From Serripes groenlandicus (lineage: Eukaryota > Mollusca > Bivalvia > Cardiida > Cardiidae), in the NCBI GenBank assembly GCA_031761405.1, contig JASEVX010000003.1, forward strand, positions 146,893,527 through 146,957,526: a stretch of DNA of 64,000 nt. The letters run 5' to 3'. Numbering within the stretch: the first letter of the stretch is position 1; each line of letters begins with the position of its first letter. A model generated the notes under the pieces. That model saw only the letters and a list, made by a program, of their open reading frames with translations, ran no database searches and was not told the DNA's origin. Below, piece by piece: positions 31,140-43,736 of the stretch. Made by a program: the position numbers and the translations under genes.

Positions 31140-31885
31140 TGTTGTACACAGTCCTAACTATTCCACTTGCATTTTATAAACATATATAAAATAAAAATAA
31201 AAATAGTCGGGTTCAATTTCGAAGCAATTTAAGCGGACTATTACGGTCGAAAAGTTTTTAACGGGTGTTGACATTACAGTCGCGTAAAAAACAATGCGCA
31301 ATTTAAAATAGTTCACAAATTCTTATTGAATACTCAAAATAAGCAAATGCCTTTGTGAATAAATTCGTATAACGCAGTTACTGTTGAAAACATACCGCTG
31401 GAAACACACATATTTATTGGTTTGATTCTGTAGATAGTTTCGCAGGTTGAAGTTTGGGGTTTTCTTGTGACCCTAATTTCAGTACTTTGATAACTATTTG
31501 TTTAAGAAATGAGTTCACCATGTTAAGAATAAATGACGTTTTTTAAACCTACCTAATATTTCGATTGATAAGAAAACGGTATGTCTATTGAAATATAAAT
31601 GCTTTTCAAAGAAAAATACATGTATGTAGATATCAATCTGTATTCTGTCGGTTTATTATGCTAAATGGAGGGTATGAAAAGATGAGTTTATGATCTATTT
31701 AGGAAAGAACGTAAACAAAAAATTAAAAAGCATACTTTGGTCATAACAAAATGATTTTAAAGTAATTGACTAGTCGATGATAATCTTCATGTCTTGTGTT
31801 TTGCATGATCATAACATGTTTGGAATTCGTGCAGTCATCTATTATTACGAAAAGAAAATAATAAAGTAAAGACTTTCAGAAACAT
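31140..31885. other. Non-coding, no feature seen
   Basis: AT-rich sequence. Nothing supported. Confidence 0.35.
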
Positions 31886-31889
31886 TTAT

Positions 31890-32965
31890 AATTTTCATTT
31901 CAGCCCTTTTCTGATGCCACCTGACTACCTTTTGCAACCAGTCAACATGGCTTGAACAAATTATGTAGGAGGTCACATTTCTGCTTAACCCTCCCCAAAT
32001 ACAATCGGTTGTTTACGCCTCTGCAGCAGATTTATCTTTTTGCCATGTCTGATCAATAATTATACTTTCATTTATAGATATTTTATCTCCTTGCCAAGTT
32101 GTTTTCAAAGTCGTCTGCAGCAAATGTGTTGTATGTGGGTAAGGGTTAATCATCTTGATATCAGACACGCACATTCATACCAAACAAGTGGACCAAGAGG
32201 GTCCTAAATCGATCACTTGAGTGATGATATAGTAGTAAATATGTAACTTCTTAAATCGGGGGAAATGTTATTAATGTTGGATGATACTTCAAGGAGTGGA
32301 CACTGTAAATGAAATGCCTTAAAGGAGAAGGACATTTGTCATAAGGCATTGAGACTTCGAATATTTGGAAAAGGAATTACCAAAGGAACATTCTTGTGAA
32401 GTGAATTCGGAGGAAATGTCGTTTGAAGCTAAAAGTTTCTTTTACCCCTTTTCTGACTGGTCGCAATGTTTTTCAACAAATCAATATGGTTTCAACATTT
32501 TTTGTAACGCGTCACCTAAGAAACATTTCTAAATAATATCTTGGAATTCAACAAGCTGATTAAGAAGAATAGTTTTAAAAATTTAGGCATTTGATTCCGT
32601 TTTCTGATGCCGCACCAATCGAAGTTAGAGATATAATTTAAATCTTTCGACCGTTTTGAAAGAGGACCACCAAAGAAACATTCCTGTGACGTTTGGTTGT
32701 GATTGGTTTGTTGGATTAAGAGAAGATGACATTTGAAGTTCTTTTGACCTCTTTCCTCTTTCCTGACGCCGCCAGATTGTCATGTCTTTCGGCCAACCAA
32801 TATGGCTTCTACAATGACTGTAATGGGTTTCAACAGATCAAGATGGCTTGAACATTTGAGTGGATAAGGAGTAGATGTCATTTGAAGCTTAAAGTTCATT
32901 TTATCTCATATCTGATGCTGAAAATTTGCTAAGTCTTTCAGACAATCAATATCGCTTTTACCAAT
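31890..32965 (+). repeat. ~170-bp family repeat block with a foldback fragment
   Basis: Repeated motifs CTTTTCTGATGCCACCTG, AACCAGTCAACATGGCTTGA and AGAGGACCACCAAAGAAACA mark at least five decayed units. A foldback piece (CGCCTCTGCAGCAGA to AAAGTCGTCTGCAGCAAATG) lies at 32010-32135. Confidence 0.7.
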
Positions 32966-33046
32966 TGTGAACAGCGTTGGTGGTGTAGTGGTAAAACGTC
33001 CGTCTCGCAGGTTTGTCGCCGGTCGGGTCATTCTAAAGATTTTAAT

Positions 33047-34455
33047 AAGAGGGCCATAATGGCCCTAGATCGCTCAACTGAAGTATGCGATGTGATTTCT
33101 AATGCAAAACACTTCAAGACAATTATTCTGACAAAGATTCAAAATGTAACCTTCAGAGTGTTAACAAGATTTTCCTTCATTTGGTCTAGTGACCTGGTTT
33201 TTGTTACCTGATATGACTCATATTCGAACATGGACTAGATATTATCCAGACAAACATACTGACAAAGCTTCAACTTTCTCAAAGTAAAACTGCAGTTTCC
33301 AGAGTTTTAACAATATGTTCCTTCAATTTGGCCTAGTGATCTAGTTTTTAACATTATATAACCTATGTTCGAACATGGCCAAGATATCATTAAGACAAAC
33401 ATTCTGACAAAATTTGAAGATGCTGAAGCAAAACATGCAGCTTCTTCAGTATTCACAAGATTTTCCTTCAATTTGGCATAGTGACCTACAGTTAAGAACA
33501 TCTTGAAATTGACAAATTTGTCGTTCACGGTCCACTCCGTTCCGCTCCGCTCACGTTCCATTCCGCTCATTAAGCGTTCACTCATTCATAACATTGTGAT
33601 TGCTTTTTTCCGTTCCGCTCAGATTGAGCGAAGCATTCATGTGATTGGATGTTTTCGTTCATTATGATTGTTTCGTTTAGAGCGCACATTTCCGTTCCTC
33701 TTATAAAGCGTTCCAATAACACTCACGATCGAATCACATTCCGCTCCGATTGTTTATTTCATGATGTTCTTAACAGTAGTTTTTGAGCAGACATATATTC
33801 GAACTTGGACTACATATTATCAAGACAAACATTCTGATAAAGTTTCCACATGCTGAATCTAAAAATACAGCATCCAGATTGTGATCCATTTTCGAATTTG
33901 GCTTATTAAGATAAACAGTCCGACAAAGTTTCAATATTTTCAAGTTAAAAATGCAGACTCCAGAGTGTTATCTTCAATTTGACCTAGTGACATTAATGAT
34001 CCATATTCAAACTCGACCTAGATATCATTAAGATAAATATTCTGAAAACATTTCAAACTGCTGAAGCAAATATTGCGGCCTCTAGAGTGTTAACAAAATG
34101 TTCCATCAATTTGACCTAGTGACCTGCTTTTTGACCCAACATGACCCAGATTCGAACTTGACCTACATATCATCAAGAAAAACATTCTGATAAAGTTTCA
34201 ACATGCTCAAGTTAAACATACGGCCTTCGGTATTAACAAAATGTTCCTTCAATTTGACCTCATATGGCCCAGTTTCGAACTTGTCCAATATTTGATGGAG
34301 ATGAATGTTCTGATAAATGTTCAAGAAGATCAGATGCAAAATGTAGCCTGTAGAGTGTTAACAAGGTAATTGTTGAAAACGCATGCCGGACGGACGCCGG
34401 ACAAAATGTGATCACAATAGCTCACCTTGAGCACTTCATGCAAAGGTGAGCTAAA
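33047..34455 (+). mobile_element. Non-autonomous element with palindromic ends and ~140-bp core repeats
   Basis: Left end AGGGCCATAATGGCCCT (palindrome) then AGATCGCTCAACTGAAG. Right end CACAATAGCTCACCTTGAGC with a hairpin completed by AAAGGTGAGCT. Internally about nine diverged units of ~140 bp contain TTCGAACATGGACTAGATAT, CAAGACAAACATTCTGA and AGTGTTAACAAGATTTTCC. No coding frame. The ends are shared with 50112-50886 in inverse orientation, but the core repeat differs. Confidence 0.75.
33487..33778. mobile_element. Tc1/mariner-type MITE, 288 bp, TA target duplication
   Basis: TA lies at 33487-33488 and 33777-33778. Ends are CAGTTAAGAACATCTTGAAA and TTTCATGATGTTCTTAACAG, inverted over about 20 bp. 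The interior is rich in CCGTTCCGCTC-like repeats. The host repeat reads GACCTAGTTTTTGA when the insertion is removed, matching neighbouring units. Confidence 0.85.
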
Positions 34456-34592
34456 AATAGTAGCTATGGCTGCCCTCCTTGGCGTTTAGGGTTGCGGTGT
34501 AATAATGACACAATCACATAATGACTGACTAGTGTCAGGTTAAATGGACCAGTATTACTTGTAAAGTATTCAGGAAACATGGATATAGCTGA

Positions 34593-34762
34593 AACAAGAG
34601 ACCATAGTGGCCATGGATCTCTCACCTGAGTTAAGTTAACCATATAGTCAATGACAATATTACAATTTAATAATAAAAAAATTGACAATTTATGAATTAC
34701 TATCATTAGAAAATCCAATATACATGTGTATATATATTTATATAACAGAACAGGACAGAATC
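34593..34762. mobile_element. Fragment with a GGCCATGG palindromic end
   Basis: AGAGACCATAGTGGCCATGG followed by ATCTCTCACCTGAG resembles the palindromic end of the 33047 element. Likely a truncated relative. Confidence 0.4.
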
Positions 34763-34764
34763 TT

Positions 34765-34995
34765 TAGTTACATGCGCACACAGAACATAGCATGCATGTC
34801 AGTGAGAATGTCCTTCGTAACTGACCCGGACATCCCACCTGACACGGAAAGCAATGTATACGCATGCTGTATACACATATATACTTACCATATACAAACG
34901 CACACAGAACATAACAGAACATGTCAGTGAGGATGTCCTTCGTAGTTGACCCGGACATCCACATGAAATACAAAGTGTACGCGTGCACATATGTA
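34765..34995. repeat. Two tandem copies of a ~135-bp unit
   Basis: GCGCACACAGAACATAGCAT, CAGTGAGAATGTCCTTCGTA and GACCCGGACATCC recur about 130 bp later with small changes. Several unrelated antisense frames result. Confidence 0.8.
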
Positions 34996-35089
34996 CATAT
35001 ATATGAAAATAAATATTTTTTTTATCCAGCAAACTATTTGATACTTAATGTCTCATGAATATCTAAAATTTAGATAAAAATGTCATTCA

Positions 35090-35970
35090 GATGCATCGCG
35101 GACACTAGCCCTTCTGGACATTATCTACTTCGTAAAATACTGCATAGGCGGACATTAGCCCACTTTCACAAGCGGAGATTGTTCCCTTTTTAAGCGAATA
35201 TAAGCCCCTTCATAGGATTACTGAAAGCTGACATTATCCACTTCGTAGACGGACAATATCTCCTTCAACAGGCATTAGCCCCTTAGAACATCTATTTAAT
35301 CTGCATTGGATGAATCCCTTCCAGCATACTAGACGCCATTGACTACATGAAGGCATTTGTCTGGAAAGTTACTAACATGAGTACTGAAAACATTGTGACA
35401 AAAAAAGAAATTGTTTTGAGCTTTTTATTGAGTGCAAAGAACATTATCGAATGGAAATGAAAAAAACATGAGAGAGAACGACAACATCTAATTAAATGTT
35501 AACAATATACTTTTCCTCGTCTTTGGGTACGTTCCTATCTCTGGCTCACATTTGATTTGGTTTTGAATGTGTAAGCATGGCCTGCATAACACAGTTTCCT
35601 ACTTCCTATAGTGCTTGTTATGAACTCAATAATTGCAATTAAAGTACTAGATGGCGTGATGATAAGTATATCGAGTCTCGCCATGCCGAATAAATTATTT
35701 GGCGAGCAGATTTCAGGGCATATGATACATGGCCATGTTAATATATGATTGTTCATATACAGTTTGCATTCAATAACGTCGGTTTAAGAAAGGGGCAATG
35801 GTTTGCTTTGTATTTTGTAGTTTGGGTAAGAGCTTCATCTTCATATGATTAAGGAAACGCACAATTCATATAGGTGACCAAGCTAGCTGATGATGGGGCT
35901 AATATCCGCCTATGGGGGGTTAATGTTTGCCATGTACATATTCACGATGGGGATAATGTCCATTCAGATA
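35090..35970. other. Degenerate GGACATTAGCCC-type repeats, non-coding
   Basis: 35090-35300 carries several variants of GCGGACATTAGCCCACTTT. An inverted variant, GGGGCTAATATCCGCC, occurs near 35897. This may mark the two ends of a decayed ~850-bp inverted-repeat element. No coding frame. Confidence 0.4.
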
Positions 35971-36089
35971 TCTAAATATATACGCGCTTTTCCGAGTAAA
36001 TGAATGTGTTGTTTTGTAAAGTCATTCCATAATTCAGTCGTTTATTGCCGTAGATAGAACTATCGAATCATATAAGCGTTTGCAGGTTA

Positions 36090-37352
36090 AAGGAAGTAGT
36101 CGTTCAGTACAAACATGAATAGCGGCAAGACTAAAGTAGTTTTCCTAATCTTTCCACAAGCTTGCGACATAATTTCATCGAGACTCAGAGATGTAGTATT
36201 ACATTCTATATCTAGATGCGTGTATTTATCAGTATCCGCAACTTTATTAGAGCCTAGGTACCAGGTTTGATTACGAGTTTGGAATTCATTTTTCGATTCG
36301 TTAAAAACTAGAACATTACTTTTATTTGCGTTTTAAAAATATTTGTCCAGAATAGAACTTTGATAACACTTATCCATGAGTCGCTCAAGTCCAATTTTAA
36401 TCAATGATACTAATACCATATCATCTGCTGTCGTAGGACAACCGACTTATTTTTAGACAATACTTAGAATTGGACAATTCATCCGTTAAATCATTAATAA
36501 ATACAAGATACAACCGATTACTGAGGACTTGGCCCTGCCTGGTTCCCTGTAGTATTGGGTTTGTTTATGCCTGTTTTATATATTTTTGTCAATGAGACGG
36601 GATATACAGATCAGAAAAATAGCTTTTCCAACCAACATTTATCTCTTCAGGATCTCTATATATACGGCCATTGAAATTCATCTATGATGTTAATACGTAT
36701 ATATAGAGATCATGAAGAGATAAATGTTGGTTGGAAAAGCTATTTATAAAGAAATTGCTCTATAGTTATTTGGATTGGATTTGCGTTTATTAATGATATT
36801 CCAAAAGTGATTATTATCAACTTCTGCTGCTGTATCTAATTCTTTTTCTAGAGAGTTGATGTAAATTTGAACTTTTTTTCTATGAAATTGTCTAAAGGTA
36901 TTTTTAGAATTTTTGTAATTATTGCACGATGGAGAGTCGCGACCTCGTAGCCTATTTTCACTTAACCACAGTTTAAGTTTCATGTTAATATCTTTGTGTA
37001 ATTTTGTTAAGGTGGAGTTCCAATATGGTTTAGTAAAAGGTTTATATCTTGGTTTTGGGATGTGTTTCTCGGTTGCCCTTTGTATATATTGTATGATATT
37101 GTGATACAGGTCATCAATTTCGGAGTGGGAGGAAATAGTTTCCCCTGAAATAAGTATTGATTTTAATAATTGCTTATCATTTTCTAAGGAGTGTTTATAA
37201 TTCAAAATGGAGCGTTGTTTCAAAGTACTCCAGCTTATTGCGTTCAAGTTGGAAACTTTTATTGGTTGGTTATGACTAGTGTTTGTCTGACCAATTATCG
37301 CATACAATAAAGGGCGGTGCTGCGTAGAGTAGTCACTAGCAGTGTCCTCCAC
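36090..37352 (-). pseudogene. Non-LTR retrotransposon ORF2 remnant (linker and reverse transcriptase)
   Basis: A 202-codon frame (37352 to 36744) covers the linker between endonuclease and RT. It ends ...INKRKSNPNNYRAISL, where NYR.ISL is the start of the RT domain of jockey/CR1-like elements. After the inverted duplication, further RT pieces follow in other frames: RQGQVLSNRLYLVFINDLTD, then a TADDMVLV motif (the catalytic A/Y-x-DD), then WYLGSNKVADTDKYTHLDIE. The RT between ISL and RQG is missing. Multiple frameshifts and stops. Confidence 0.75.
36617..36745. repeat. 50-bp inverted duplication, 29-bp loop
   Basis: Arms 36617-36666 and 36696-36745 differ at one base of 50. It lies exactly at the break in the RT frame of the non-LTR remnant. 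Confidence 0.95.
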
Positions 37353-37379
37353 AATACTACATTTCCATACTGAGGGGAG

Positions 37380-37785
37380 ATCATGTTCCCATAGATCATT
37401 TGTGCTAAATTATTTTCAAATCAGACCAGTGCTTTTGGACAAGAATATATTTTTAAGTTTTCACTATAGACATATAAATAAGGAAAAAAAGCTCCGCCCG
37501 ACGGCCATGTTTATCAAAGGAACGAACTTATTTTAACAATTTTGGTAAAGGGTCGCACTAGGAACATTTATGCTAAATGATTTTTTTGTACTTTTGGACG
37601 AGAATATTTTTAAAGTATTGGCATTTCCCATTTTCTGATTCCGCAGCAACCAACGTTTTGCATGGTATTAAATTATATAAAATACTTTGAAAAAGGACCA
37701 ACTTAGTAACATTCCTGTGAAATTATTTTGAATTAGGTTCTTTGGTTTAGGAGAAGTTGTGTAGGAAAATGTGAACGGACTGACG
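37380..37785 (+). repeat. ~170-bp family repeat, two to three decayed units
   Basis: GCTAAATTATTTTCAAATCAGACCAG, GGTAAAGGGTCGCACTAGGA and GGACCAACTTAGTAACATTC match the family order. Confidence 0.6.
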
Positions 37786-39745
37786 ACGTGATCAGGTGAG
37801 CTTATAATACATGAACAACGTTGAACAATACATGAACAACGTTGTTGACTATGAAACACGTGACAATGACTCGGATAGCTAAATATAATGAGCAGACAGA
37901 TGGGTTTATCTTAAAGGTCCGGGTCCTTAGTCCTCTAAAGACCTTCCCTCATCTGACCCATATTGGTTTGCCAACTTAATGACGTATCACACACAGATGC
38001 ACAGACCAAATGGCATGGTATAAACTAGCTAAGTGTCTCGATAGTTGACACTTGAGACATGTTTGTAAAGATTTAAGAACAACCCCTGTTAAACTACATT
38101 CTTTTTTATTGTCGCGTCTTCGAATTGACAATTTACATAGAATTCATGTAAATCAAAGTCAGATTTGAGTTTGAATAGTAAATATATTATGTATCAAAAC
38201 CAGTCAGAACTGCTGATGCAATTTAAACCTTTTACATTATGATAAAGTACTATTTTTTCCTAACCCTAACCCTAACCCTAGAAATTTAATTGATTGGACA
38301 ATACCTTGAAAAATGGCACATCCAAAATGAGGATGATTCAATTCGTGATTGAGTAGGACATGCAAATCCCAGTAAATACTACAGAATACTACAGATACTA
38401 CAGGACAACTCTGTTGTTGAAACAGTGAGATCCAAGCGATCATATACATAAAGTCAAAGAATCTGTATGATTTTAACAAACTTTCGAATAATATACAAAT
38501 GTTATTCTGATAAAGAAACGAACCACTGAAATTCAATTAAAAACTTGAAATTGATGTCATCATCACCTGCTCATTTGAGTTATCAGACTAACTATGATGG
38601 ATAAGTTTTTACAGTAGATCATTTGCATAGGTCACGCCATGCAAGCCGTGAAAAATACAATTAAATCCATTGAGAGAGAAATTGTTATCGATACCAAAAG
38701 TAGCATATAGATTTGTTGAATTTGGATAGAATCATTACATTCCAAATGCACACAATTTTCCTTCATCTTCTTCCATATAAACAGGTTGTTTGATGACTTT
38801 TCAAATTATTTCAATGTTTTTTAAAAAAGAAAAGATACATGTTATATAATTTGTTGTTTTATGGCATCAGTATTAGACTGTACATGTACATGTAGTTAGT
38901 CAATCAGAAATCACACTTAAGAGGAAACACATTTACCACCACTTGAAAAAAATGGTGTATTCCGATCTGACTCTTCGTTAATTTTAAATTGGTGAAGGCT
39001 GGTCTTCATGTAGTGTGGTGTCTTATGTTTTTGTATTCAGAAAGTTAAGATTAAGATGCATTTTTTCTAAAATAGTTACAATTCAATTCATACAAACCGT
39101 TGAAAAATCATGATTTTAGTGTATTTTTCTGTTTCTGCTATGATGTAAATGTATAAATAGTTCACCATTTCTCTTGTATGATAATAAAATCAAACTTTTA
39201 TTTAAAATTGAAAAATAAAAATAAAAATTCAATTATGTGAACAAATGAACCGTTTAAAAACAGTTCAGAAAGTACTGTTAGAAAATTGATATTGCAGATT
39301 TATGAGTACCAAATTCCATTTTTGACTCAATACCTTCATACTTTTTACTTCTGCAGTTTGAATGGCTTAAATAGAGAAAATAACAATAAGATTAGAGTCA
39401 TTAAACAAAAAAAATCTACATTACAGTGCCTTTATGTTATTTATTCACAAGGTCTAGCTGAAAATATGAAAATAGTGCGAGCAAAGGAGGAGTTGATATA
39501 ATGAAAAAGTTAACCATTTCCTTCAATAGGTTTTGATTGTATTTTATAAAGGTTTCGTGTTAATCTCGGGTGCATATTCTTTCCTCGGATTTTTTCAAAA
39601 TCAAAGTATACAACAGATGTCTTTGAGAACATCCGAGGAAGATATGGAAACTAGTTATACGCAAAAGTACGATGAATCATTTAAAATAGTTACAAACATT
39701 GAGACAAATAGAAAATGGTCGTCTGGTGCAGCGGAACTTCTGTGA
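37786..39745. other. Mostly non-coding; short telomere-like motif and one weak exon candidate
   Basis: CCTAACCCTAACCCTAACCC occurs at about 38259-38279. At 39617-39745 (+) a frame of 42 codons starts MSLRTSEEDMETSYTQKYDE directly after a CAACAG acceptor-like site and ends TGA. It is hydrophilic and unrecognised. No other support. Confidence 0.3.
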
Positions 39746-39965
39746 TTTGTTTGCTTTATTGGTGTTTTACGCCTCTTCCAATATTATCTAAGTTGCATTA
39801 CAGACGATATTATCCATGATCCATTTGTAAAACAACCAGTTCTAGGCTAGGAAATATGCCTTGCCCATGGGCACCCAACCATGACGGCCTCAAGCGGTAA
39901 TCGAACCATAAACGATGCCCTGTTACAAATTCCAACGTTATCCACGGATGATTCCTAAAAATCAT
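39746..39965 (-). mobile_element. SINE, family 3 (minus)
   Basis: The tail side TTGGTGTTTTACGCCTCTTCC and the body TTGCCCATGGGCACCCAACC and ACCATGACGGC match the element at 59205-59400 (GGTTTTACGCCGTCTTCAAC; GACACGCCACCATGATTGGG). Box B is decayed (GCGGTAATCGAACC). Confidence 0.6.
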
Positions 39966-40046
39966 GTGAACGAAAGGGTATAAATGCCACAACATATATC
40001 AATCAATTGTATGTAGTGTTTTGTCTGGATACATGAAGAAGTAATT

Positions 40047-40070
40047 GGAAGCCGCCAGGAGGCGGCTTCC
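40047..40070. repeat. Perfect hairpin, 10-bp stem
   Basis: GGAAGCCGCC and GGCGGCTTCC around AGGA. A small GC-rich island in AT-rich sequence. No gene lies next to it for it to terminate. Confidence 0.8.
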
Positions 40071-40803
40071 TGTAGGGATGCTTAGAAATTTCGGATAAGG
40101 AGAATGTTTAGACCTGCCAGCGTGACCACATATCTTGATTTCTCTTTGTCCTTACTAAGTACATTAAGTTAAGGTAATGACTTTTAAAACATCCCTTTTA
40201 CACTCTATATACATGTGTGAGTTCTACAAATTAAAAACAAAAGACAAAGGCCAGTATATTAATTAAATGTATGTACATTTTTATTTAAGCGAAATTCATA
40301 CTGTATCTAGTCTAAACAGTAAAATAGAGAACCCTTCTATTGAAATGGTAAATGTAGTCTGGTTCCTTACATCCTATGATATATTACGCAGTAATTAGAC
40401 GAAGAAGCCACGTCGCGTATTCATTAAACTTTTCAATTTAGATTTTTGACTAAATCTAAATCTTAATATTTAGTCCACGTTTTAGATTTAATCCGTATTC
40501 ACCAACGCGTTTTAAACCGATCTCAATTTAGTCTAGTTTGTAAATGTCTTAAGCGGCCGCACAGCCACTCTGGTTCCCGAATCAAGTTAGGATCTAAAAT
40601 AAAAGACAGTACCATTCATCTATAGTCTATTTATAGATTTTCATTTTTATTATCATTTCACATACATTTTTCATTTGCTTTGCTTTTAATCATCTGACTT
40701 TCAGGTTCAGTACATACTTGATTCAAAGTTAACTTTGAGTACAATTGTAATCGCAAAATGCAGACATGAAAAGATTTAAACCAAAGAAATATCTGTTTCA
40801 AGA

Positions 40804-41085
40804 TCAATTTGTTGCAGTTTCACATTCATGAATATCGCGGTAAACACGATATCGGTGTATTTTGCTTAGCCGACAACATGTTTTATCACGGATGCGATGT
40901 GAACATCCAGAACATTTAAATGAAATGAAATCTTCTGTTAAGCCTTTCCCACGTACAACAGATATGTAGCACATTAAGTAAAATTTGGAACATCTTGCTA
41001 AATGAAGGTATAATTTATGGATATAAAGTAGAAAACATTGTAGCAAAAGGATAAATTCCTCGTGATCAATTTCTCTTTTTGTCAC
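40804..41085 (-). other. Cys-containing open frame, unrecognised
   Basis: 93 codons, C-terminal part with FKCSGCSHRIRDKTCCRLSK and CETATN (C-x2-C-x9-CC-x16-C). The N-terminal part overlaps the foldback family and is certainly not protein. The C-terminal half might be a stray exon, but no splice site pair or homology supports it. Confidence 0.15.
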
Positions 41086-41365
41086 AATGTTTTCGAAAGT
41101 CGCTGCAGCTCTTGTCAGTCTTTCGGATTACATGTTATCTTACTATCATTTATAGAGATTTTCTATGTTTTGTACTTGATGATTTTAAAGTCTGTCAGGG
41201 TAAACATGATTGAAATCATTGCGGCAAAAGGAGAACTTGCTCATAATGAGCAATATCCGATTTTCCACACTAATTTCAACACTTTTCAATTATCATACGA
41301 TCATTTATAGAGATATTTTATATTTTTTACTTGATAATTTCAAGGTCGTCTACTGCAGATTTGTT
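41025..41365. mobile_element. Two adjacent foldback element fragments
   Basis: TTTGTCACAATGTTTTCGAAAG at 41075 and GCGGCAAAAGGAGAACTTGC with CTCATAATGAGCAATATCCG at 41220, ending AAGGTCGTCTACTGCAGATT. Both have family ends; the second keeps the inverted centre GCTCATAATGAGC. Confidence 0.65.
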
Positions 41366-41749
41366 TTATGTCGTAAACCCTAATCCACTATCATGACTCA
41401 CCGATACAAACGAAAAACAGATTTTCTGTGTGTCAGCATTATTTGATAAAACATCATAACAGAGCGTGTGTTCAATACAAATAGTTGATTGGTTTTGGTA
41501 CTAATTTAAATTTATCATAACCTCTTGTCCATTTATCTTTAATATTATATGTCACTTTTCATGATCAGTTTAACTCTAAATTATCTCATTCACTTAAAAC
41601 ACAGACCCTGCCAGGTTAAATATCCTACATAAAACTTATATCTTCAATAACCGATATCAGCATTACTGACTACAGATTAAATTGTTCTAATGTTTCTGGA
41701 TTTAAATGATATTTTTCTTATTTCTTCATGTGAAACGAAATATTGCGGC

Positions 41750-42690
41750 TTCTCTTTGATGCTTTGCATCAACCGTTCGTCTTGTAATTTAACTAGAATC
41801 CTATAATTTCGAGGAGCTGATTTAAGTTATTAAAATAAATTTGTCTTCTAATTGTCAACAAGATGGCCATGAACACTCAGAATACCGAACCTGAGTAAAG
41901 AGCTAGTGACTGAAATTTCTACAACCAAGTTCAAATTTGACCCAAGATTTTTATAGAGACAAATGATCCGACTACTAAACAAGGCGTTCGTATACATGGT
42001 GAATATTTTAGAACGTTTACAAGGTTTCTCTAGGATTTCACCTGGTGATCTTCCTTTTGATCCGACGTGATCAAATATACTTTGTTATAAACCGAAATGG
42101 AAGAAAATAACAATGTTCTAAATTTTTGATATTTTGATCTCAAGTGTGTGAAGCTGACTTGTCAATGATATACAGATATAAATCTTCTAGAAAAAGATAT
42201 TCGTGACATTTGGATGATTCTGTTTAAAATTCGACCTTTTTCCCCCCACGTGACTCAATTTAAACTTGACATTTAACATAAAGATCGGATGATGAATATG
42301 GTCCTAGACTGTGAACGAGGTTCTTCTTAAATAAGACAATGTTACCTGGTTGTTGACCAACGTGACCCAGTTTAAAACTTTACCGACGAATTAAGGAGAC
42401 GAAAGTTTCGATTAGCTAGAAAATGATGATATGAAGAATGTTACCTCTAGGGTCACAAGTTTATTTCGCTAAATGGGACCTATCGACTAAGCGTTTGACA
42501 CTTTATGACCCTTCTTTAAACTTGACCGTTTTGTGAAGGAGCTGTATCGATTGGATATATAGATTATTGAGTGGTCACATAATATATTTAGACGACATAG
42601 GATGGACACAGCGCATTTCAAATAGCCTACTCTAATTAAGCACTTCGTGCTCAGCTGATGCTTTATATGTTGTTCACATTGTCGCATACA
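41750..42690. repeat. Decayed ~140-bp family repeat block
   Basis: Degenerate TTTTGATCCGACGTGATC and CAGTTTAAAACTTTACCGAC type units recall the core of the 33047 element. The left edge, TTTGATGCTTTGCATCAACC, is inverse to the end near 61372. No coding frame. Confidence 0.45.
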
Positions 42691-43429
42691 TTAAGAAGAT
42701 TTGTGGATAAGATTATTGTACGAGAACATATCTCTGCTGTTTTATCATATGAATGACATGTATATTCATGCGCGGTGCATTCAGATTTACATATCACACA
42801 AGTCGTAAGGTTGTTGTTAATCCGAACATTTATCTGATAGATCTTTTAGCTTAACAAATGGCCACAATTTCCTTTCGCATGAAAACACTGTGCCGGCTAA
42901 GTCTGATAACTAACCAGTACGAACTAGATGTGTAAAGTATATTTTTTTTGTTCATGCTATCTTGAACTTAAACATTATGAAGTATGAATACATGCTGTTC
43001 AATAACACTTTGTCTATCGCTTAAAAAACGTTTCGTGACTCCGCCATCTCCAGTCAACTGAATGATGAACTTCGGTTCGAAGATGAGATGCGCATAATTA
43101 TTCGCGTGTTCATAATTGACATATTTTCCTGTTAGTTGAAATTCAATAAAACTGTACGGCACAGGGGAGATTCACATTATTTACATATTTAATCATAGTT
43201 GGATAGAGATATTGTTTTACCGATGTTCCTATATATTAATGTCACGATTCAAGTTTAAAACGCAAAACATGTCACTTATCAAAACAGTTTAAACCTACTT
43301 GAAATAACGTTATCTTTCAAGGTTAAGGTGAACGTTTTGGGGATTTTTCTATGTCAAAGAGATTGTATTGTTTGTCCAATTTAACCGATAAATTCATTTG
43401 ACATTTCTACACTTTTATACGCCAACTCA

Positions 43430-43510
43430 TTTGACGCACCTGCAGCAAACGACATTTAAAACAATGTGAGGCAAGAAAAGCAGTGACTAATTTTCCTCCT
43501 TTTCACGCGA
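43430..43510. mobile_element. Foldback arm fragment
   Basis: CATTTGACGCACCTGCAGCA and AAACAATGTGAGGCAAGAAA correspond to one arm. A similar lone arm lies at 44690-44770 (TGACGCGTCTACAGCAGACG). Confidence 0.55.
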
Positions 43511-43736
43511 TTCATGTGTCTCAGATTAAGTCATCATTTCTTCAGATGTTAAGGCTTAAAGCAAACACACATACGACGTTTTATATACGTTAACTGTTTT
43601 GAAACAAAGAGATTCGATTCAAGGGTTTTGAATTCATTTGAGCATTCGGTCTTTCAATATTCGACTTGCGCAATTGCGAGTGATAAATAATTGCATACAT
43701 CATTTACAAAACTTGTTTTAATCAGAATGTACGCGG

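Larger units (their letters stand above)
32967..34592 (+). mobile_element. tRNA-derived SINE, family 2, split by a 1.4-kb element
   Basis: Head GGTGGTGTAGTGGTAAAACG and GTTTGTCGCCGGTCGGGTCA, then ATTCTAAAGATTTTAAT, is separated from AGTAGCTATGGCTGCCCTCC by the insertion at 33047-34455. Intact relatives at 1955 and 7710 read straight across this point. Confidence 0.8.
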
